Origin: Cupriavidus agavae
Lineage (GTDB): Bacteria > Pseudomonadota > Gammaproteobacteria > Burkholderiales > Burkholderiaceae
DNA length: 64,000 bases
Reading direction: 5' to 3'
NCBI RefSeq assembly: GCF_004217045.1
Contig: NZ_SGXM01000001.1
Location: 2,108,001 to 2,172,000 of the forward strand
Below the pieces are notes generated by a model. The model was not told the DNA's origin and ran no database searches. It saw only the letters and a list, made by a program, of their open reading frames with translations. Position numbers and translations under genes: made by a program. Of the stretch, positions 38,018 through 48,652 are shown piece after piece (positions within the stretch are counted from its first letter, which is position 1; every line of letters begins with the position of its first letter).

Positions 38018-38066
38018 GCGCCCGCCACCCCGGAATCCATTCCACACCACCACACGGAGCCGCGAC

Positions 38067-39311
38067 ATGGCCAAGCTGATACTGATGTCCGCCGACGAGA
38101 CACGCGCCCGGCAGATGCTCGCCCTGGCCCAGCAGGCCGATACCCGGCGCCAGCCGCAACTGGTGTGCATGGACCCGGCCAAGGCGCTCGGCACGGCCGG
38201 GCTGCTGCACGCCACGGATTTCGTCGTGCTGCAGGCCGACGAGTTCGACATGGACATGCTGGAGCGGCTGCGCCAGCGCTTTCCGGAGCCCGGCGACGTG
38301 CCCTGCATCCTGGTTACGCCGCAGCCATCGGCCGAGCTGCTGATGCGCGCCATGCGCATGGGCGTGCGCAGCGTGCTGCGCTGGCCGCTGGACCCGCGCG
38401 AGTTCAACGAGGAACTGGCCCGGCTCGACACCCGGCAGGAGGCGGAGGCCGGCGCGCAGGCCCGCACCGTGGCGTTCACCTCGTGCAAGGGGGGCAGCGG
38501 CACCACGTTCGCCGCGTCGAACTTCGCCTACGCGGTGGCTACGCTGCGCAACAAGCGCGTGCTGCTGGTGGATCTGGACCAGCAGTTCGGGGACGCCGCC
38601 TTCGTGGTCACGGACAAGACACCGCCTGCCACGCTGGCCGACATCTGCCAGCAGGTGGACCGTCTCGACGCCGCGCTGCTCGACGCCTGCGTCACGCACG
38701 CCCACCCCAACCTCGACGTGATTGCCGGCGCCGGCGATCCGGTCAAGGCCGCCGACATCCGCGCCACGCACCTGGAGCGCCTGCTCGACCTGGCGCGCCC
38801 CGCCTACGACGTGCTGGTCTTCGACCTCGGCCAGGCGATCAACCCGGCGGCGATCATGGTGCTGGACCACTGCGACACGATCCACCCCGTGGTGCAGCTC
38901 TCGCTGCCCTACCTCCATGCCGGGCGGCACATGATGGAGATCTTCCAGTCGCTGGGCTACGCGGCCGAGCGCACGCAGGTGCTGGTCAACCAGTTCGAGA
39001 AACACGCGCCGGTCACCATCCGTACGCTCGAAGACGCGCTGGGCGCCCGCGTGGCGCACACGCTGCCGCTCGACAGCAAGCACGCCCGCGAGGCCGCCAA
39101 CCAGGGCGTGCCGGTGCTGCAGCTGGCGCCGCACAGCGCCACCTCGCGCGTGCTGCTGCAGATGGTCGAGCAGATGTTCCCGGCCCCGGCCCGGAAAGAA
39201 GAGGGGCTGCTGGCCCGCCTGCTCGGCCCGCGTGGCCAGAGCGGCCAGAGCGGCCAGAGCGGCCAGAGTAGCGATGGCGCCCGGCCGCTGCCCGTCGGCC
39301 GCCACGCGTAA
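38067..39311 (+). CDS. cpaE: Tad localisation ATPase CpaE/TadZ
   Basis: A 414-aa protein with an atypical receiver-like N-terminal domain (about residues 1-120, lacking a clear phospho-Asp pocket) and a ParA/MinD-type ATPase domain. The deviant Walker A is KGGSGTT, with Lys at residue 141, and VLLVDLDQQFGD follows. TadZ positions the pilus machine at the pole or membrane. The C-terminus ends in a Gly-Gln-Ser repeat encoded by four 9-nt units. It is 18 nt before cpaF. Confidence 0.94.
   Translation: MAKLILMSADETRARQMLALAQQADTRRQPQLVCMDPAKALGTAGLLHATDFVVLQADEFDMDMLERLRQRFPEPGDVPCILVTPQPSAELLMRAMRMGVRSVLRWPLDPREFNEELARLDTRQEAEAGAQARTVAFTSCKGGSGTTFAASNFAYAVATLRNKRVLLVDLDQQFGDAAFVVTDKTPPATLADICQQVDRLDAALLDACVTHAHPNLDVIAGAGDPVKAADIRATHLERLLDLARPAYDVLVFDLGQAINPAAIMVLDHCDTIHPVVQLSLPYLHAGRHMMEIFQSLGYAAERTQVLVNQFEKHAPVTIRTLEDALGARVAHTLPLDSKHAREAANQGVPVLQLAPHSATSRVLLQMVEQMFPAPARKEEGLLARLLGPRGQSGQSGQSGQSSDGARPLPVGRHA
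39234..39269 (+). repeat. Four tandem 9-nt repeats at the end of cpaE
   Basis: Units of GGCCAGAGC encode Gly-Gln-Ser in the C-terminal tail. Unit length is a multiple of three, so copy-number change would keep the frame. Confidence 0.85.
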
Positions 39312-39329
39312 CGCCAGCGGAGAACCATC

Positions 39330-40727
39330 ATGTCACTGCGTGCCCACCTCTTCGAGAAAGCCGGCGAGACGCCGAGCGAGCGGCTGGCCGACCGTACTGG
39401 CGACCGTCCGGCCGAGCGCGCCGCCGAGCGGCCCGCCAGCCCCGGCGCCAGCGCCGCCTACCACCAGCTCAAGGTCGACATGCACGCGGCCATCATCGAG
39501 CGCGTGGAGCTGGAAAAGCTGCAGCGGCTCACGCCGGACCAGGTGCGGCGCGAGCTGGCCACGCTGGTCGAGCGGCTGATCGACGAACGCAATATCCCGA
39601 TCAACGAGGCCGAGCGCCGCCGGCTGATCAATGACGTGCGCGACGAGATGCTGGGCTACGGCCCGCTCGAACCGCTGCTGGCCGACCCGACGATCTCCGA
39701 CATCCTGGTCAACACGGCCAGCAAGGTCTACGTGGAGCGCCGGGGGCGGCTGGAACTGACCGATGTGACCTTCCACGACGACGCGCACCTGATGAAGGTG
39801 ATCGACCGCATGGTGTCGCGCGTGGGCCGGCGCATCGACGAATCCAGCCCGATGGTGGACGCCCGCCTGCCCGACGGCTCGCGCATCAACGCGATCATCC
39901 CGCCCTCGGCCGTGGACGGGCCGCTGCTCTCGATCCGGCGCTTCGCGGTCAACCCGCTGATGGTCAAGGACCTGGTGGAACTGCAGACCCTGACGCCGCC
40001 GATGGCCCAGCTGATCGAGGCCATGGTCAAGGCCAAGCTCAACATCCTGATCTCGGGCGGCACCGGCAGCGGCAAGACCACCATGCTGAACATCCTGTCC
40101 GGCTTCATCCCCGCCAACGAGCGCATCGTGACCATCGAGGATGCCGCCGAACTGCAGCTGCGCCAGGACCACGTGCTGCGGCTGGAAACGCGCCCGCCCA
40201 ACATCGAGAACCGGGGCGAGATCACGCAGCGCTCGCTGGTGCGCAACGCGCTGCGGATGCGCCCGGACCGCATCATCCTGGGCGAAGTGCGCGGCGCCGA
40301 GGCGCTGGACATGCTGCACGCCATGAACACCGGCCACGAGGGCTCGCTGGCGACCATCCACGCCAACACCGCCCGCGACGCGCTGACCCGGCTCGAAAAC
40401 ATGATCAGCATGGCCGGGCTGGCGCTGCCGCCGCGCACGATGCGCCAGCAGATCACCTCGGCCATCACCGTGATCCTGCAGGTGTCGCGGCTGACCGACG
40501 GGCGCCGCAAGCTGATGAGCATCCAGGAAGTCACCGGCATGGAGAGCGACGTGGTCAACATGCAGGAGATCTTCACGTTCCGGCGCACCGGCGTGGACGC
40601 CGAAGGCCGCGTCAAGGGGCACTTCTGCGCCACCGGGGTCCGCCCGCACTTCTCCGAGCGGCTGGCGTCGTTCGGGCTGTCGGTGCCCGAGCGGCTCTAC
40701 GACCCCTCGGTGCGCTTCGAGGTCTGA
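39330..40727 (+). CDS. cpaF: Tad secretion ATPase CpaF/TadA
   Basis: A 465-aa hexameric ATPase powering Flp pilus assembly and retraction. The Walker A is GGTGSGKT at about residues 244-251, the Asp/His-box region includes [18 protein letters not shown], and [16 protein letters not shown] matches the type II/IV secretion ATPase signature. The N-terminal 50 residues are charged and of low complexity. It is the usual partner of TadB and TadC encoded next. Confidence 0.96.
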   Translation: MSLRAHLFEKAGETPSERLADRTGDRPAERAAERPASPGASAAYHQLKVDMHAAIIERVELEKLQRLTPDQVRRELATLVERLIDERNIPINEAERRRLINDVRDEMLGYGPLEPLLADPTISDILVNTASKVYVERRGRLELTDVTFHDDAHLMKVIDRMVSRVGRRIDESSPMVDARLPDGSRINAIIPPSAVDGPLLSIRRFAVNPLMVKDLVELQTLTPPMAQLIEAMVKAKLNILISGGTGSGKTTMLNILSGFIPANERIVTIEDAAELQLRQDHVLRLETRPPNIENRGEITQRSLVRNALRMRPDRIILGEVRGAEALDMLHAMNTGHEGSLATIHANTARDALTRLENMISMAGLALPPRTMRQQITSAITVILQVSRLTDGRRKLMSIQEVTGMESDVVNMQEIFTFRRTGVDAEGRVKGHFCATGVRPHFSERLASFGLSVPERLYDPSVRFEV

Positions 40728-40754
40728 ACCCGGATCCGGTCAAGGAGACCCGCC

Positions 40755-41729
40755 ATGAGCAATACGATGATCGGTTTCGGCGCCTGCCTGTTCGTCGCCA
40801 TCGTGACCGCCGTCACGGTGGGCTACCAGTGGTGGCATCGCCGGCACAGCGCCGCGGCGCGCCGCTTCGGGCGCCGGCTGCGCGCGGTGGCTTCGGCGCC
40901 CTGGCAAGGCGAGGGCGAGGCGTCGATCATGAAGGCCCGCGCGCTGGCGCAGTCGCCGTTCATGACCGCGCTGCTGCGCCGGCTGCCGCTGGGCTCGCTG
41001 GACCGCACGCTGCAGCAGTCGGGCCTGCAATGGACTGTCTCCACGTTCGTGACCATGACACTGCTGCCACCCATGGCGCTGTGGGTGGCTGGCCGGGTGC
41101 TGGACCTGCCCGGACCGCCGCTGGCCGCCGCCGCCCTGCTCTGGCTCGCGGTGCCGGCGCTCCACGTGCGCCGGGCGCGTGCGAAACGGCTGCAACGCAT
41201 CGAAACGCAGTTGCCCGAGGCCGCCGACATGATCAGCCGCGCGCTGCGGGCCGGCCACTCGTTCTCCAGCGCGCTCGACATGGCCGGCGAGGAACTGCCC
41301 GAGCCGATTGGCGGCGAATTCCGCACCACGTTCGACGAGATCAACTTCGGCACCTCGATGCATGACGCGCTGGGGGCCCTGGTGGAGCGCGTGCCGCTGC
41401 CGGACCTGCGCTACCTGGTGATCGCGGTGCTGATCCAGCGCGAATCGGGCGGCAACCTGGCCGAGATCCTCGGCAACGTCAGCGCCATCATCCGCGAGCG
41501 CATGAAGCTGCTGGGGCAGGTGCGCGTGCTGTCCGCCGAGGGCCGGCTCTCGGGGCTGATCCTGGCGCTGCTGCCGTTCGTGGTGGCCGGTGCCATGTAT
41601 CTGCTGAACCCGGAGTTTCTCGACCCGCTCGCGCAGGACCCGGCCGGGCCGTGGATCGTCGGCTACGCGCTGTTCCTGATGGCGCTGGGGCTGGTCTGGA
41701 TGCGCCGGCTCGTACGCATCCACATCTGA
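40755..41729 (+). CDS. tadB: Tad inner-membrane platform protein TadB
   Basis: A 324-aa T2SSF-domain protein with a first membrane helix at residues about 5-22, two further helices in the middle (ALWVAGRVLDL and AALLWLAVPAL regions) and two at the C-terminus. The cytoplasmic core has LPEAADMISRALRAGHSFSSAL and the RESGGNLAEIL motif typical of GspF relatives. It forms the platform with TadC. Confidence 0.94.
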   Translation: MSNTMIGFGACLFVAIVTAVTVGYQWWHRRHSAAARRFGRRLRAVASAPWQGEGEASIMKARALAQSPFMTALLRRLPLGSLDRTLQQSGLQWTVSTFVTMTLLPPMALWVAGRVLDLPGPPLAAAALLWLAVPALHVRRARAKRLQRIETQLPEAADMISRALRAGHSFSSALDMAGEELPEPIGGEFRTTFDEINFGTSMHDALGALVERVPLPDLRYLVIAVLIQRESGGNLAEILGNVSAIIRERMKLLGQVRVLSAEGRLSGLILALLPFVVAGAMYLLNPEFLDPLAQDPAGPWIVGYALFLMALGLVWMRRLVRIHI

Positions 41730-41750
41730 GATTGGACTGAGGAACGCATC

Positions 41751-42704
41751 ATGAAAACCGGCCAGATCCTGATCCTGCTGCTGACCTTCGTGCTGACCTT
41801 CGGCGCCGCGCTGGCCGCGATGCTGCTGGCCCAGCCCAACGCGCTGCGGCGCCGCATCTCGCAGGCCACGCTGGTGCGGACCGAGGAAAACACCACCCCC
41901 GCGCTGCAGGACGAATGGCTCCAGCGCATGGCGCGCGTCTCGCAGCCGCTGGCCAAGCTGGCCGTGCCCAAGGAGGGGTGGGAGGCTTCCACGCTGCGCA
42001 CGCGCTTCCTGAACGCGGGCTGGCGCAACCCGTCGGCCATCCCGCTCTACTTCGCGGCCAAGACGCTGCTGGCGCTGGCCTTTCCGCTGGCGCTGTTCGC
42101 GGCCACCGGCGGCACGCTCGGCGAGGACAACCCGCGCCTGCTGCCGGCCGCGCTGCTGGGCGCCGCCATCGCCGGGTTCTACCTGCCCGACCTGGCACTG
42201 CGCCGGCGCATCGCGCGCCGCAAGCAGGAGATCTTCGAGGCCTTCCCCGACGCGCTGGACCTGATCACGGTGTGCGTGGAAGCCGGGCTTGCGCTCGATG
42301 CCGCGCTGCTCAAGGTGGTGGAGGAACTGCGCGCCAGCGGCACGGCGCTGTGCGACGAACTCGAACTGCTGGTGCTGGAACTGCGCGCCGGACTCTCGCG
42401 CGAGAAGGCGCTGCGCAATCTGGCCCTGCGCACCGCCGTGGACGATGTGGACATGCTGTCCAGCATGCTGATCCAGGCAGACCGCTTCGGTACCAGCATC
42501 GCCGAGTCGCTGCGCGTGCAGGCCGACACGCTGCGCACGCGCCGCCGCCAGCGCGCCGAGGAGCGCGCTGCCAAGATCGCCGTGAAGCTGCTGTTCCCGC
42601 TGATCTTCTTCATCTTCCCGTCGCTGATGGTGGTGCTGCTGGGCGCGCCCGCGCTGCAGTTCTACCGCTCGCTGATGCCGTTCATGACGAGCCAGGGCGG
42701 CTGA
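41751..42704 (+). CDS. tadC: Tad inner-membrane platform protein TadC
   Basis: A 317-aa second T2SSF-domain protein, with an N-terminal helix (ILILLLTFVLTFGAALAAMLL), a central pair of helices, the motif FPDALDLITVCVEAGLALDAAL and the C-terminal LFPLIFFIFPSLMVVLLGAP. It follows tadB by 21 nt. A tadD gene often follows tadC, but the next gene here, 34 nt on, is tadE. Confidence 0.94.
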   Translation: MKTGQILILLLTFVLTFGAALAAMLLAQPNALRRRISQATLVRTEENTTPALQDEWLQRMARVSQPLAKLAVPKEGWEASTLRTRFLNAGWRNPSAIPLYFAAKTLLALAFPLALFAATGGTLGEDNPRLLPAALLGAAIAGFYLPDLALRRRIARRKQEIFEAFPDALDLITVCVEAGLALDAALLKVVEELRASGTALCDELELLVLELRAGLSREKALRNLALRTAVDDVDMLSSMLIQADRFGTSIAESLRVQADTLRTRRRQRAEERAAKIAVKLLFPLIFFIFPSLMVVLLGAPALQFYRSLMPFMTSQGG

Positions 42705-42738
42705 GCGCCACCCCGTCACCCCAGCCCAGGAGCCGACC

Positions 42739-43221
42739 ATGCTTGCGCGCAACCCTGCCAGCCACGCCACCCGCAGACACCGCGGCGCCAGCGCCGTGGA
42801 GTTCGCGCTGGTGGCGCCGATCTTCTTCCTGCTGCTGTTCTCGATCGTCGACTTCGGCGCCATGATGTGGGCCAACCTGACGATGCAGCACGCGGTGCGC
42901 GAGGCCGCCCGCTACGCCGTGACCGGCCAGAAGGGGCTCGACCCGAACCAGAGCCCGCAGCGCTACCGGGCCGTGCTCGAAAAACTGGAGCAAAGCTCGC
43001 TGGGGGTGTTCAACATGTCCAACGCGCAGGTCAGCACCTGGGTCAACGGCTCGTCGCAACCAAGCGGCGCGGGCATGTTCGGCACGGCCGGCGACATCGT
43101 GGTGATCCAGGTGACCTGCAACTGGCCGTTGCTGACCCCCGTGGTGGCCGCCTTCTACAAGCCGACCAACGGCAAGTACCGCTTCAGCGTGGCCGCCACC
43201 ATGCGCAACGAAGCCTTCTAA
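42739..43221 (+). CDS. tadE: Pseudopilin TadE
   Basis: A 160-aa TadE-family minor pilin. The basic leader ends at Gly16 and the processed end is ASAVEF, with Glu at +5, then a hydrophobic helix (ALVAPIFFLLLFSIVDFGAMM) and a beta-rich globular domain. It is expected to be cleaved by CpaA. Its QHAVREAARYAVTG stretch is typical of the family. Confidence 0.92.
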   Translation: MLARNPASHATRRHRGASAVEFALVAPIFFLLLFSIVDFGAMMWANLTMQHAVREAARYAVTGQKGLDPNQSPQRYRAVLEKLEQSSLGVFNMSNAQVSTWVNGSSQPSGAGMFGTAGDIVVIQVTCNWPLLTPVVAAFYKPTNGKYRFSVAATMRNEAF

Positions 43222-43256
43222 CCGCCTGAACCGCGCCAGCCGCCCGGGGGACCGCC

Positions 43257-43919
43257 ATGACCGCCTGCAACCTTCGCCAGACCCGCCGCCAGCCTGGCCG
43301 CCACACTGGCCGCCGGCGCCAGCCGGCGCGCGGCATCGCCGTGATCGAGTTCGCCATCCTGCTGCCGATCTTCATCTTCATGACGCTGCCGGTGATCGAC
43401 TTTGCCCGCGCCATCCAGGCCAATCTGATCCTGATCAACCTGACCCGCGAAGGCGCCAGCCTGGCCTCGCGCAGCTCGCAATTGCCGCAGACCATCATGG
43501 ACTCGCTGGCACAGACCACCCCGCCGCTCAAGATGGGCCAGCGCGGCATGATCTACATCACCAAGGTCATGGGCAACGCCGAGAACTGCAACAGAAATGG
43601 CAACAACTGCACGGTGCGCAACATCGTCCTCGAACAGCACCGCTGGACGGACGGCTGGGGCAGCGGCGGCAGCGCGCCCGGCAGCAAGGTCTACGGCTGC
43701 GCCAGTTTCAGTTCGGGTGACGGCGCCTGCCGCAACCTGCCCACGCCCGGCACCAGCTCGCCCACCGCCAACGCCATGACCGGCAAGCTGACCGACGGAC
43801 AGGTGATCTACGTGGTGGAGAGCTACTACAACTTCGAGATGCTGTTCCAGGGGCTGACGATGGGCGTGCTGCGCATGCCCACGCTCGGACCCAACCTCTA
43901 TTCGTCCACGACGTTCTGA
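43257..43919 (+). CDS. tadF: Second TadE/TadF-type pseudopilin
   Basis: A 220-aa protein with an Arg-rich leader ending at Gly26, processed end IAVIEF (Glu at +5) and the helix AILLPIFIFMTLPVIDFARA. The globular part is larger than in TadE and has four cysteines (NCNRNGNNC, YGCASF, GACRN) that may form disulfides. It follows tadE by 35 nt. The assignment as TadF is by position and size; sequence similarity is to TadE-like proteins in general. Confidence 0.85.
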   Translation: MTACNLRQTRRQPGRHTGRRRQPARGIAVIEFAILLPIFIFMTLPVIDFARAIQANLILINLTREGASLASRSSQLPQTIMDSLAQTTPPLKMGQRGMIYITKVMGNAENCNRNGNNCTVRNIVLEQHRWTDGWGSGGSAPGSKVYGCASFSSGDGACRNLPTPGTSSPTANAMTGKLTDGQVIYVVESYYNFEMLFQGLTMGVLRMPTLGPNLYSSTTF

Positions 43920-43947
43920 ACCGGCGCACCCCGGCAAAGGAGGCCCC

Positions 43948-45252
43948 ATGACCACGACACCACGCCGCGCCCCGTTGCGCCCGCGCCCGGCACGTCAGCG
44001 GGGGCAGATCACCATCGTCGCCGCGCTGCTGATGTTCGGGCTGGCCGGTGCGGCCGGGCTCGGCATCGACGCCGGCATGGCCTACATGACCAAGGCCCGC
44101 CTGAACGCGGCGGTGGATTCCGCCGCCGTGGCCGCCGCCCGTGCGGTCACCAACGGCACTACCCAGGCCGAGCAGGCCGCCGCCGCGCGCCAGGCCGCCA
44201 CCGACTTCTTCAACGTCAATTACAAGACCGACTACCTGCGCGGCAGCCGCTCGATGGCCACGCCAAACGTGGCGTTCGACCAGGGCAAGGTCACGATCAC
44301 GGTCTCGGCCAACGCCACGATGCCGTTGTCCTGGATGAAGGTGCTGGGCTTCAACAACGTGGCCGTGGCGGCATCCTCCACGGCAATCCGCAAGGATCTG
44401 GACATGGTGTTCGTGATCGACGCCTCGGGGTCGATGGGCCCGGTCTGGAGCACGGTGCGCAGCAACGCCAACAGCTTCCTGAACCAGTTCAGCCCGTCGA
44501 CGGACCGGGTGGGGCTGGTGCATTTTGCGACCGGGGCCGTGTCCGACATCGCCATCCGCACGTCGCAGCGCGGCTTCGACAGGCCGGCGATGCAGACCCG
44601 GATTACCGGGCTGACCAACGACGGCTCCACCAACTATGCCGAAGGACTGTGGCAGGCCCGCTCGCAACTGAACAGCATTCCGCAACTGAACCGGTCAAGC
44701 CTGCGGGTCATCGTGTTCTTCTCGGACGGCAAGCCCAATACGCTCGGCGCGGCCTACCGGACCAAGAACGGCAACACCTGCACGGGCAGCCTGTCCGCCT
44801 CGGGCGGCCTGGACGGCTACTTCGCCGTCGACCAGCAGGACACCCGGCTCGGCGGCAACTGCAACAGCCTCAACGGCAACAAGGAGCCCAGCCAGATGCC
44901 GGCCTACTACACCGCGCACAGCCCCACCGACACCGAGTTCCGGATCGTGGGCAGCAGCCCCCTGACGGTGTCCTCGTCCGTCACCAGTGGCAACGTCGGC
45001 AACGCTTCGTACAACGTTCCGATCGCCATGGCGTCGGCGCTGCGCGCCCAGGGCGTCTATATCTTCACACTGGGGCTGGACGGCAACGGCGGCTTCGACG
45101 AGGCGCTGCTCAAGCGCATGGCCAATACGCCAGACGCCACGGGCTACAACAGCAGCCAGCCCAGCGGCATCTACTGCTACGCGAAAACCATCAACGACCT
45201 GCGGCCCTGCTTCTCGAAGCTGGCCTCCGAGATCCTGCGGATCTCGCAGTAA
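43948..45252 (+). CDS. tadG: TadG-like protein with von Willebrand A domain
   Basis: A 434-aa protein with a basic N-terminus, one membrane helix in a TadG/TadE-like N-terminal domain (ITIVAALLMFGLAGAAGLGID, then AYMTKARLNAAVDSAA) and a VWA domain from about residue 150. The MIDAS motif DASGS is intact (Asp about 158). It lacks the Glu+5 of true pseudopilins, so it is probably not processed like TadE. VWA domains bind divalent metal and mediate adhesion; a tip or anchoring role is inferred. It is the last gene of the locus. Confidence 0.9.
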   Translation: MTTTPRRAPLRPRPARQRGQITIVAALLMFGLAGAAGLGIDAGMAYMTKARLNAAVDSAAVAAARAVTNGTTQAEQAAAARQAATDFFNVNYKTDYLRGSRSMATPNVAFDQGKVTITVSANATMPLSWMKVLGFNNVAVAASSTAIRKDLDMVFVIDASGSMGPVWSTVRSNANSFLNQFSPSTDRVGLVHFATGAVSDIAIRTSQRGFDRPAMQTRITGLTNDGSTNYAEGLWQARSQLNSIPQLNRSSLRVIVFFSDGKPNTLGAAYRTKNGNTCTGSLSASGGLDGYFAVDQQDTRLGGNCNSLNGNKEPSQMPAYYTAHSPTDTEFRIVGSSPLTVSSSVTSGNVGNASYNVPIAMASALRAQGVYIFTLGLDGNGGFDEALLKRMANTPDATGYNSSQPSGIYCYAKTINDLRPCFSKLASEILRISQ

Positions 45253-45385
45253 CGTCGCAGTAACCGATCGCCGACCGGGGACCGGCCACCCTCGCCGCAC
45301 GCTTGACGGCGGGGGTGGGCCGGGGCGGCGAAGCGTGGGAGAATCAGCCCGATCGCGGCCAGCGTTGCCGCCACCGGGAGTCCCC

Positions 45386-46174
45386 ATGAAGCTGCGCATC
45401 CTCAGCGACATCCATCTGGAACACAACACGCCCGACGCCGTGCCCGACTGCGCGGCGGACCTCGTCATCCTGGCCGGCGACATCGCCAACGGCCGCGACG
45501 GCATCGACTGGGCGGCCCGGTCCTTCGCCGGACCCGTGGTCTACGTGCCCGGCAACCACGAATACTACGAAAGCGCGTTCGACGCCGTGGACCCGCTGAT
45601 GGCCGAGGCTGCCGCCGAGTCAGGCAACGTGACGGTGCTCAACGGCACCGTGGCGGAATTTGCCGATGCCGGCGGCCAGCGCGTGCGCGTGATCGGCACC
45701 ACGTGGTGGACCGACTACTGCCTCTATGGCGAGAACCGCGCCGAAGAAGCCATGGAAGCCTGCTCGCGCGTCATGGTCGACCACCGGCTGATTGCCACGG
45801 CCGACGCCAACGGCCGGCACCGTGGTTTCACCCCGGCCGATGCGCTGGCCCGCCATCGCGCCGCCACCGCCTGGCTGGAAGACGTGCTGGCCCAGCCGTT
45901 CGATGGCCGGACCGTCGTGGTCACCCATCACGGCCCCGACCTCGGCAGCCTCGACGCCCGCTACGCGCACGACATCGTCTCGGCCGGCTTCATCTCCCGC
46001 CGCCCCGACCTGGTGGCACTGGCCGATGTCTGGATCCACGGCCACACCCATACCAGCTTCGACTACTGGATCGACGATTCGCGCGTGGTGTGCAACCCGC
46101 GCGGGTATATCTCCAGACGAAGCGGGCAGCCCGAAAACCCGGCGTTCGACTGGGGGAAGGTGGTCGAGGTTTAG
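45386..46174 (+). CDS. Calcineurin-like metallophosphoesterase
   Basis: A 262-aa cytosolic protein with the metal-binding motif set of the superfamily: SDIHLE at the N-terminus, LAGDIANG, GNHEYY, VVTHHGP and the C-terminal HGHTHTS. The substrate is unknown. The ATG at 45386 places DIHLE immediately after the start, as expected. The upstream frame is Arg/Ser-rich and antisense-like. It is 133 nt after tadG and probably independent of the pilus locus. Confidence 0.92.
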   Translation: MKLRILSDIHLEHNTPDAVPDCAADLVILAGDIANGRDGIDWAARSFAGPVVYVPGNHEYYESAFDAVDPLMAEAAAESGNVTVLNGTVAEFADAGGQRVRVIGTTWWTDYCLYGENRAEEAMEACSRVMVDHRLIATADANGRHRGFTPADALARHRAATAWLEDVLAQPFDGRTVVVTHHGPDLGSLDARYAHDIVSAGFISRRPDLVALADVWIHGHTHTSFDYWIDDSRVVCNPRGYISRRSGQPENPAFDWGKVVEV

Positions 46175-46196
46175 CGCTTCCTGCCCGCTCGGTTTT

Positions 46197-46227
46197 CTCC
46201 CCTCTCCCACTTTGCGGGAGAGGGGAG
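46197..46227. repeat. Dispersed palindromic repeat, copy 3
   Basis: CTCCCCTCTCCC and its complement flank a 7-nt loop, 22 nt after the phosphoesterase stop. Confidence 0.8.
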
Positions 46228-46251
46228 TCAATCCGAGGAGATTCAAAAAAC

Positions 46252-46287
46252 AAAAACCCCCGAGGGCTTGCACCCTCGGGGGTTTTT
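46252..46287. terminator. Intrinsic terminator of groEL
   Basis: A 15-nt perfect arm pair (AAAAACCCCCGAGGG and complement) with a 6-nt loop gives a GC stem flanked by A- and T-tracts. It is 42 nt beyond the groEL stop and can also stop the convergent phosphoesterase transcript. Confidence 0.92.
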
Positions 46288-46329
46288 GACAGAACAGTCA
46301 GGCTGGTTGGCCTGGCAGTCCGGCTTGAT

Positions 46330-48048
<1,719 letters not shown>

Positions 48049-48064
48049 TCAGGCTTCGCGTCAA

Positions 48065-48355
48065 TTACTTGTTGACGACGGCCATGATGTCTTCTTCGCG
48101 CATGACCAGCAGCTCCTGGCCATCCACCTTCACGCCCTGGCCGGCATACTTGCCGAACAGCACGCGGTCACCCACCTTGACGTCGAGGACAATGTTGTTG
48201 CCCTTGTCATCCTTCTTGCCCGGGCCAACGGCCAGGACTTCGCCTTGATCCGGCTTCTCGGCTGCATTGTCGGGAATCACGATGCCGGACGCGGTCTTGG
48301 TTTCGTTGTCCAGACGCTTCACGATCACACGGTCGTGCAGAGGACGCAGGTTCAT
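48065..48355 (-). CDS. groES: 10-kDa co-chaperonin GroES
   Basis: A 96-aa subunit of the heptameric cap of GroEL. It begins [14 protein letters not shown] and has the mobile loop around [13 protein letters not shown] and the C-terminal EDIMAVVNK. The ATG at 48355 matches family length; an in-frame start at 48373 adds six residues with no support. It is 91 nt upstream of groEL, with CIRCE about 100 nt before the start. Confidence 0.98.
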   Translation of the reverse strand: MNLRPLHDRVIVKRLDNETKTASGIVIPDNAAEKPDQGEVLAVGPGKKDDKGNNIVLDVKVGDRVLFGKYAGQGVKVDGQELLVMREEDIMAVVNK

Positions 48356-48458
48356 ACGGACTCCTAAATACAAAAAGTGAGTTTTGATTCACAAAACGGC
48401 CGTGCCACGCACAAGCCGTCGGGGTTCGGTCTACCGCAGAGGCGGCGCCAACAGGTTG

Positions 48459-48485
48459 TTAGCACTCTCCCCTAGCGAGTGCTAA
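48459..48485. promoter_or_regulatory. CIRCE operator (HrcA binding site)
   Basis: TTAGCACTC-N9-GAGTGCTAA is a perfect match to the CIRCE consensus, placed at the start of the groESL transcript. It predicts repression by HrcA and induction on heat stress. Confidence 0.96.
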
Positions 48486-48513
48486 TTATAGGGACGGGGT
48501 ATTTCCTTTTCAA
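48485..48513 (-). promoter_or_regulatory. Sigma-70 promoter of groESL
   Basis: On the minus strand TTGAAA and TATAAT are separated by exactly 17 nt. The -10 box overlaps CIRCE by one base, so HrcA binding would block RNA polymerase or early elongation. Confidence 0.85.
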
Positions 48514-48567
48514 GACGCGAACTGAATGGGGGTATACCCGCACCCACCCGAAAAGCCTCGCCAGACG

Positions 48568-48599
48568 AAAAAAACCCCATGCCGGGGACCGGCACGGGG
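48568..48599 (-). terminator. Intrinsic terminator of the adhesion operon
   Basis: On the minus strand an 11-bp stem (CCCCGTGCCGG with CCGGCATGGGG, one G-U pair) with a 3-nt loop is followed by seven T, 53 nt past the tpsA stop. Confidence 0.9.
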
Positions 48600-48652
48600 C
48601 GTCAGCGATACAGGGGCGCGGCAAGGCCCAGGGGCGCCGCCGCGTCCGTCCA

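Noticed and set aside
48456..48490. The inverted repeat upstream of groES as a terminator
   Set aside because: It has the exact CIRCE sequence and spacing and overlaps the groESL promoter.
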